Of a stretch of DNA of 17,189 nucleotides, positions 15,774 through 17,189 are shown piece after piece. The position numbers and the translations under genes were made by a program. The notes below the pieces were generated by a model. The model worked only from the letters and a program-made list of their open reading frames with translations, did not search any database and was not told the DNA's origin. Source of the DNA: Euryarchaeota archaeon UBA556 (GTDB lineage Archaea > Thermoplasmatota > Poseidoniia > Poseidoniales > Thalassarchaeaceae); NCBI GenBank assembly GCA_002494975.1, contig DADI01000090.1, positions 1-17,189 of the forward strand, read 5' to 3'. Position 1 is the stretch's first letter. Every line of letters begins with the position of its first letter.

Positions 15774-16205
15774 TTAGCAACAACCTTCATCTCTCATCGG
15801 TGCTGAAACAAATGTGATTTTATTTACATTAGCAGTATTTTGTAATTGCTCAACTATCTTGCGGAATTCCAATGCAGCCCCCATTCCTTGAATAATATCT
15901 ACGCATGTGTGACTATGTTTTAGGCAACTATGGTTGTATGAACTTATTTCTAATGCATGAGAATGTCTAATGTCCATCAGTTTGTTTTCAACACCGTGTT
16001 GATGTTGATAGTAGATAACCAAATGCCCTTCAACGATTTCATCGTCTTTCATATTTTTTAATTCACCTCTTTGTTGTATCTCAGAAAAATAAAGTGAGGC
16101 GTCACGAATAAATCTACTTCTATTTTGATAACCTGATTTTTTAATAATTCCATCAAGATCATTAGCGAAATTTTTGTCAGCACTAAAGGTTATAATTTGG
16201 CTCAT
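15774..16205 (-). CDS. nikR: NikR-like ribbon-helix-helix nickel-responsive regulator with altered metal ligands
   Basis: The 143-residue protein has a NikR layout: an N-terminal ribbon-helix-helix DNA-binding domain (about 3-45, with KSGYQNRSRFIRDA), then an ACT-like sensor domain beginning HLVIYYQHQHG. Known NikR binds Ni with one upstream His, then HxH and a Cys five residues later. Here the same place reads RHSHALEISSYNHSCLKHSH then TC: HxH is HxC (His92, Cys94), one residue appears to be inserted, and extra His97 and His99 precede Cys101. It ends with a Cys pair. Metal may thus be nickel with a changed site, or another metal. It is convergent with sodX and divergent from a metal-binding lipoprotein gene, and would be expected to control metal uptake and perhaps sodN. 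The start ATG at 16205 is the first in the frame and has only a weak ribosome site. Confidence 0.8.
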   Translation of the reverse strand: MSQIITFSADKNFANDLDGIIKKSGYQNRSRFIRDASLYFSEIQQRGELKNMKDDEIVEGHLVIYYQHQHGVENKLMDIRHSHALEISSYNHSCLKHSHTCVDIIQGMGAALEFRKIVEQLQNTANVNKITFVSAPMRDEGCC

Positions 16206-16224
16206 AAATATCCGTGCGACTAGT

Positions 16225-16260
16225 TGTTAATAATAATTTCTAAATGAGTATTTATTAACA
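16225..16260. promoter_or_regulatory. Candidate operator: inverted repeat with 9-bp arms and 18-bp spacer
   Basis: TGTTAATAA (16225-16233) and TTATTAACA (16252-16260) are exact reverse complements. They lie in the 87-base intergenic region between the divergent nikR-like and lipoprotein genes, ending 4 bases before a TATA box. NikR tetramers bind two half-sites roughly two DNA turns apart (GTATGA-N16-TCATAC in E. coli). Here the half-site centres are 27 bp apart and the sequence differs, so recognition by this variant regulator is inferred only. Confidence 0.6.
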
Positions 16261-16264
16261 TTCA

Positions 16265-16274
16265 TTATATAATT
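16265..16274 (+). promoter_or_regulatory. TATA box of the metal-binding lipoprotein gene
   Basis: TTATATAATT is centred about 24 bases before the ATG at 16293. With archaeal spacing the transcript would start at or next to the ATG, so the mRNA is probably leaderless; indeed no ribosome site is visible. A protein bound to the inverted repeat directly upstream would compete with TFB/TBP. Confidence 0.6.
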
Positions 16275-16292
16275 AATAGTCAGCGCAACCCC

Positions 16293-17189
16293 ATGCACAA
16301 AGCAATGAGAGCACTGTCCGTAAGCCTAATTTTGATACTTTCAAGTCTTGCAGGATGTCTTGCCGATGACGAAATAGTAACTTCAGATGTTGAATTAGAT
16401 GATGAAAATTATGGTACTGTAATGGTATCTACATACCACGTAGGCCAATTAGTGTCTGCGGTGGCGGGCGATAGTATAACTATCGAATACATGAGCCAAG
16501 ATAACATCCCTGTTCATGACTATGAGCCATCTGCATCTGATTTAATCCGTCTACAACAGGCTGATATATTCTTTTATCATGGTTTAAATCTGGAGCCATG
16601 GGTTGAGTCAACTCTTTCTTCACTAGGTGATGATGCTCCTCCTTCTTACATGACTCATGCTATGCCAACTGGAGAGAGTGCTCTCGATTATGAATCGATG
16701 TTGGTATCAAATCTTTGCGAGTTGATGATTGATGGCCCATTTGAAAGCACTACACTTGGTATGATATCCGAGGATGAACATGATGACCATGATGATGAAA
16801 TGACTCCCGAACTCTTACTTGAGTTATTTGATTCAAATAATGACAGTTATCTTTCTTGGGATGAACTCTGGGATGGTTGGAACTCCAATGATGATGACCA
16901 TGATGACGACCATGATGACGACCATGATGATGACCATGATGGTGAGGAAGAGTTGTTAATGGGGATCTTTAATGAATCTAACACAAATGAAGACACTCTT
17001 CTTGACATTAATGAATTAGAGCATTTCATTCACGAGGTTGAAGAACTCGGTGATGATGACCACGATGACCATGACGGCCACGAAGGACATGAACATGCAG
17101 AAGCTGAGAAAATAATCGAGAATCCAGAGGCATGTCCGGCTGATACAACCATTCAGGTATTCCATATGGAAGCAGGTGAGCACGTTCTT
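16293..17189 (+). CDS. ZnuA-like metal-binding ABC transporter lipoprotein with inserted EF-hand pair and His/Asp-rich repeats, 3'-truncated by the window
   Basis: The first 299 residues are visible; the frame is open to the window end. The N-terminus is a lipoprotein signal, with hydrophobic residues 8-20 and lipobox LAGC (Cys22), so it is anchored outside the membrane. The cluster A-I solute-binding fold is shown by VSTYHVGQLVSAVAGD (His49), PVHDYEPSASDLIRLQQADI (His75) and FFYHGLNLEPWVE, the zinc/manganese/nickel-type motifs. Where relatives have a His-rich loop there is a long insert (about 155-275) holding EDEHDDHDDE, EF-hand-like loop 1 (Asp180-Glu191), four DDDH units (200-215), EF-hand-like loop 2 (Asn230-Glu241) and a second His cluster (254-268). 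The family imports Zn or Mn. Its divergence from a nikR-like gene next to sodN suggests nickel, but this is inference. Permease and ATPase genes would lie beyond the window. Confidence 0.85.
   Translation, partial: MHKAMRALSVSLILILSSLAGCLADDEIVTSDVELDDENYGTVMVSTYHVGQLVSAVAGDSITIEYMSQDNIPVHDYEPSASDLIRLQQADIFFYHGLNLEPWVESTLSSLGDDAPPSYMTHAMPTGESALDYESMLVSNLCELMIDGPFESTTLGMISEDEHDDHDDEMTPELLLELFDSNNDSYLSWDELWDGWNSNDDDHDDDHDDDHDDDHDGEEELLMGIFNESNTNEDTLLDINELEHFIHEVEELGDDDHDDHDGHEGHEHAEAEKIIENPEACPADTTIQVFHMEAGEHVL
16890..16937 (+). repeat. Four tandem 12-bp units encoding Asp-Asp-Asp-His
   Basis: Units of the form GATGAYGACCAT or close variants repeat four times in frame between the two EF-hand-like loops. 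Differences are only at third codon positions. Being a multiple of three, unit gain or loss would change the number of metal ligands without breaking the frame. Confidence 0.85.

Noticed and set aside
16890..16937. Possible CRISPR-like repeat
   Set aside because: The units are 12 bp, directly contiguous without spacers, and in frame with the coding sequence.
16847..17029. Minus-strand frame rich in Ser-Trp-Ser repeats
   Set aside because: It is the antisense of the Asp/His repeats of the lipoprotein gene.

Overview
The window looks like a piece of an AT-rich, tightly packed archaeal genome, most likely a marine Thermoplasmatota lineage such as Marine Group II (Ca. Poseidoniales) or Marine Group III. 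The reasons are an archaeal-type valyl-tRNA synthetase, an archaeal 7S SRP RNA, a geranylgeranyl-reductase-family lipid enzyme and an archaeal CxxxY-type CcmE, all next to bacterial-looking genes (class 2 dihydroorotate dehydrogenase, bacterial-style topoisomerase I, nickel superoxide dismutase). The lineage is inferred from gene content by eye, not from a search.

Left part (1-5512). The 3' end of an mqnC-like radical SAM gene (menaquinone futalosine pathway) enters on the + strand. It meets a minus-strand run that reads, in transcription order: an unknown 157-residue protein (5986-5513), topA (5388-3124), a geranylgeranyl-reductase-family flavoprotein (3089-1869) and an unknown membrane protein (1813-761). 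A TATA-like promoter for topA and an unusual GC-rich alternating purine/pyrimidine tract lie between 5389 and 5512.

Middle part (5953-11330). pyrD (quinone-type DHODH) and ccmE run on the + strand, followed by the SRP RNA (about 7559-7870). Convergent to the RNA are an EVE-domain protein and a 980-residue RND/MMPL-type transporter, both on the minus strand. The unknown 157-residue gene and pyrD are divergent with overlapping 5' ends, and a perfect 15-bp palindrome sits there.

Right part (11473-17189). valS (+) converges with serA (-) through a 4-bp stop-codon overlap. Next comes the most interesting block, a compact nickel/oxidative-stress locus: sodN (Ni superoxide dismutase) and sodX (its maturation protease) overlap on the + strand. 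They converge on a NikR-like ribbon-helix-helix regulator with an altered metal site. This regulator diverges from a ZnuA-like metal-binding lipoprotein whose His/Asp-rich loop contains two EF-hand-like motifs. The shared nikR/lipoprotein intergenic region holds a perfect 9-bp-arm inverted repeat just upstream of a TATA box, a good candidate operator. The lipoprotein gene runs off the window.

How the genes may work together: the right block could form a nickel supply, nickel sensing and nickel-enzyme maturation module. MqnC, class 2 PyrD and CcmE all point to a respiratory (quinone plus cytochrome c) lifestyle. Convergent genes overlap or nearly abut at their stops, as expected of a streamlined genome.
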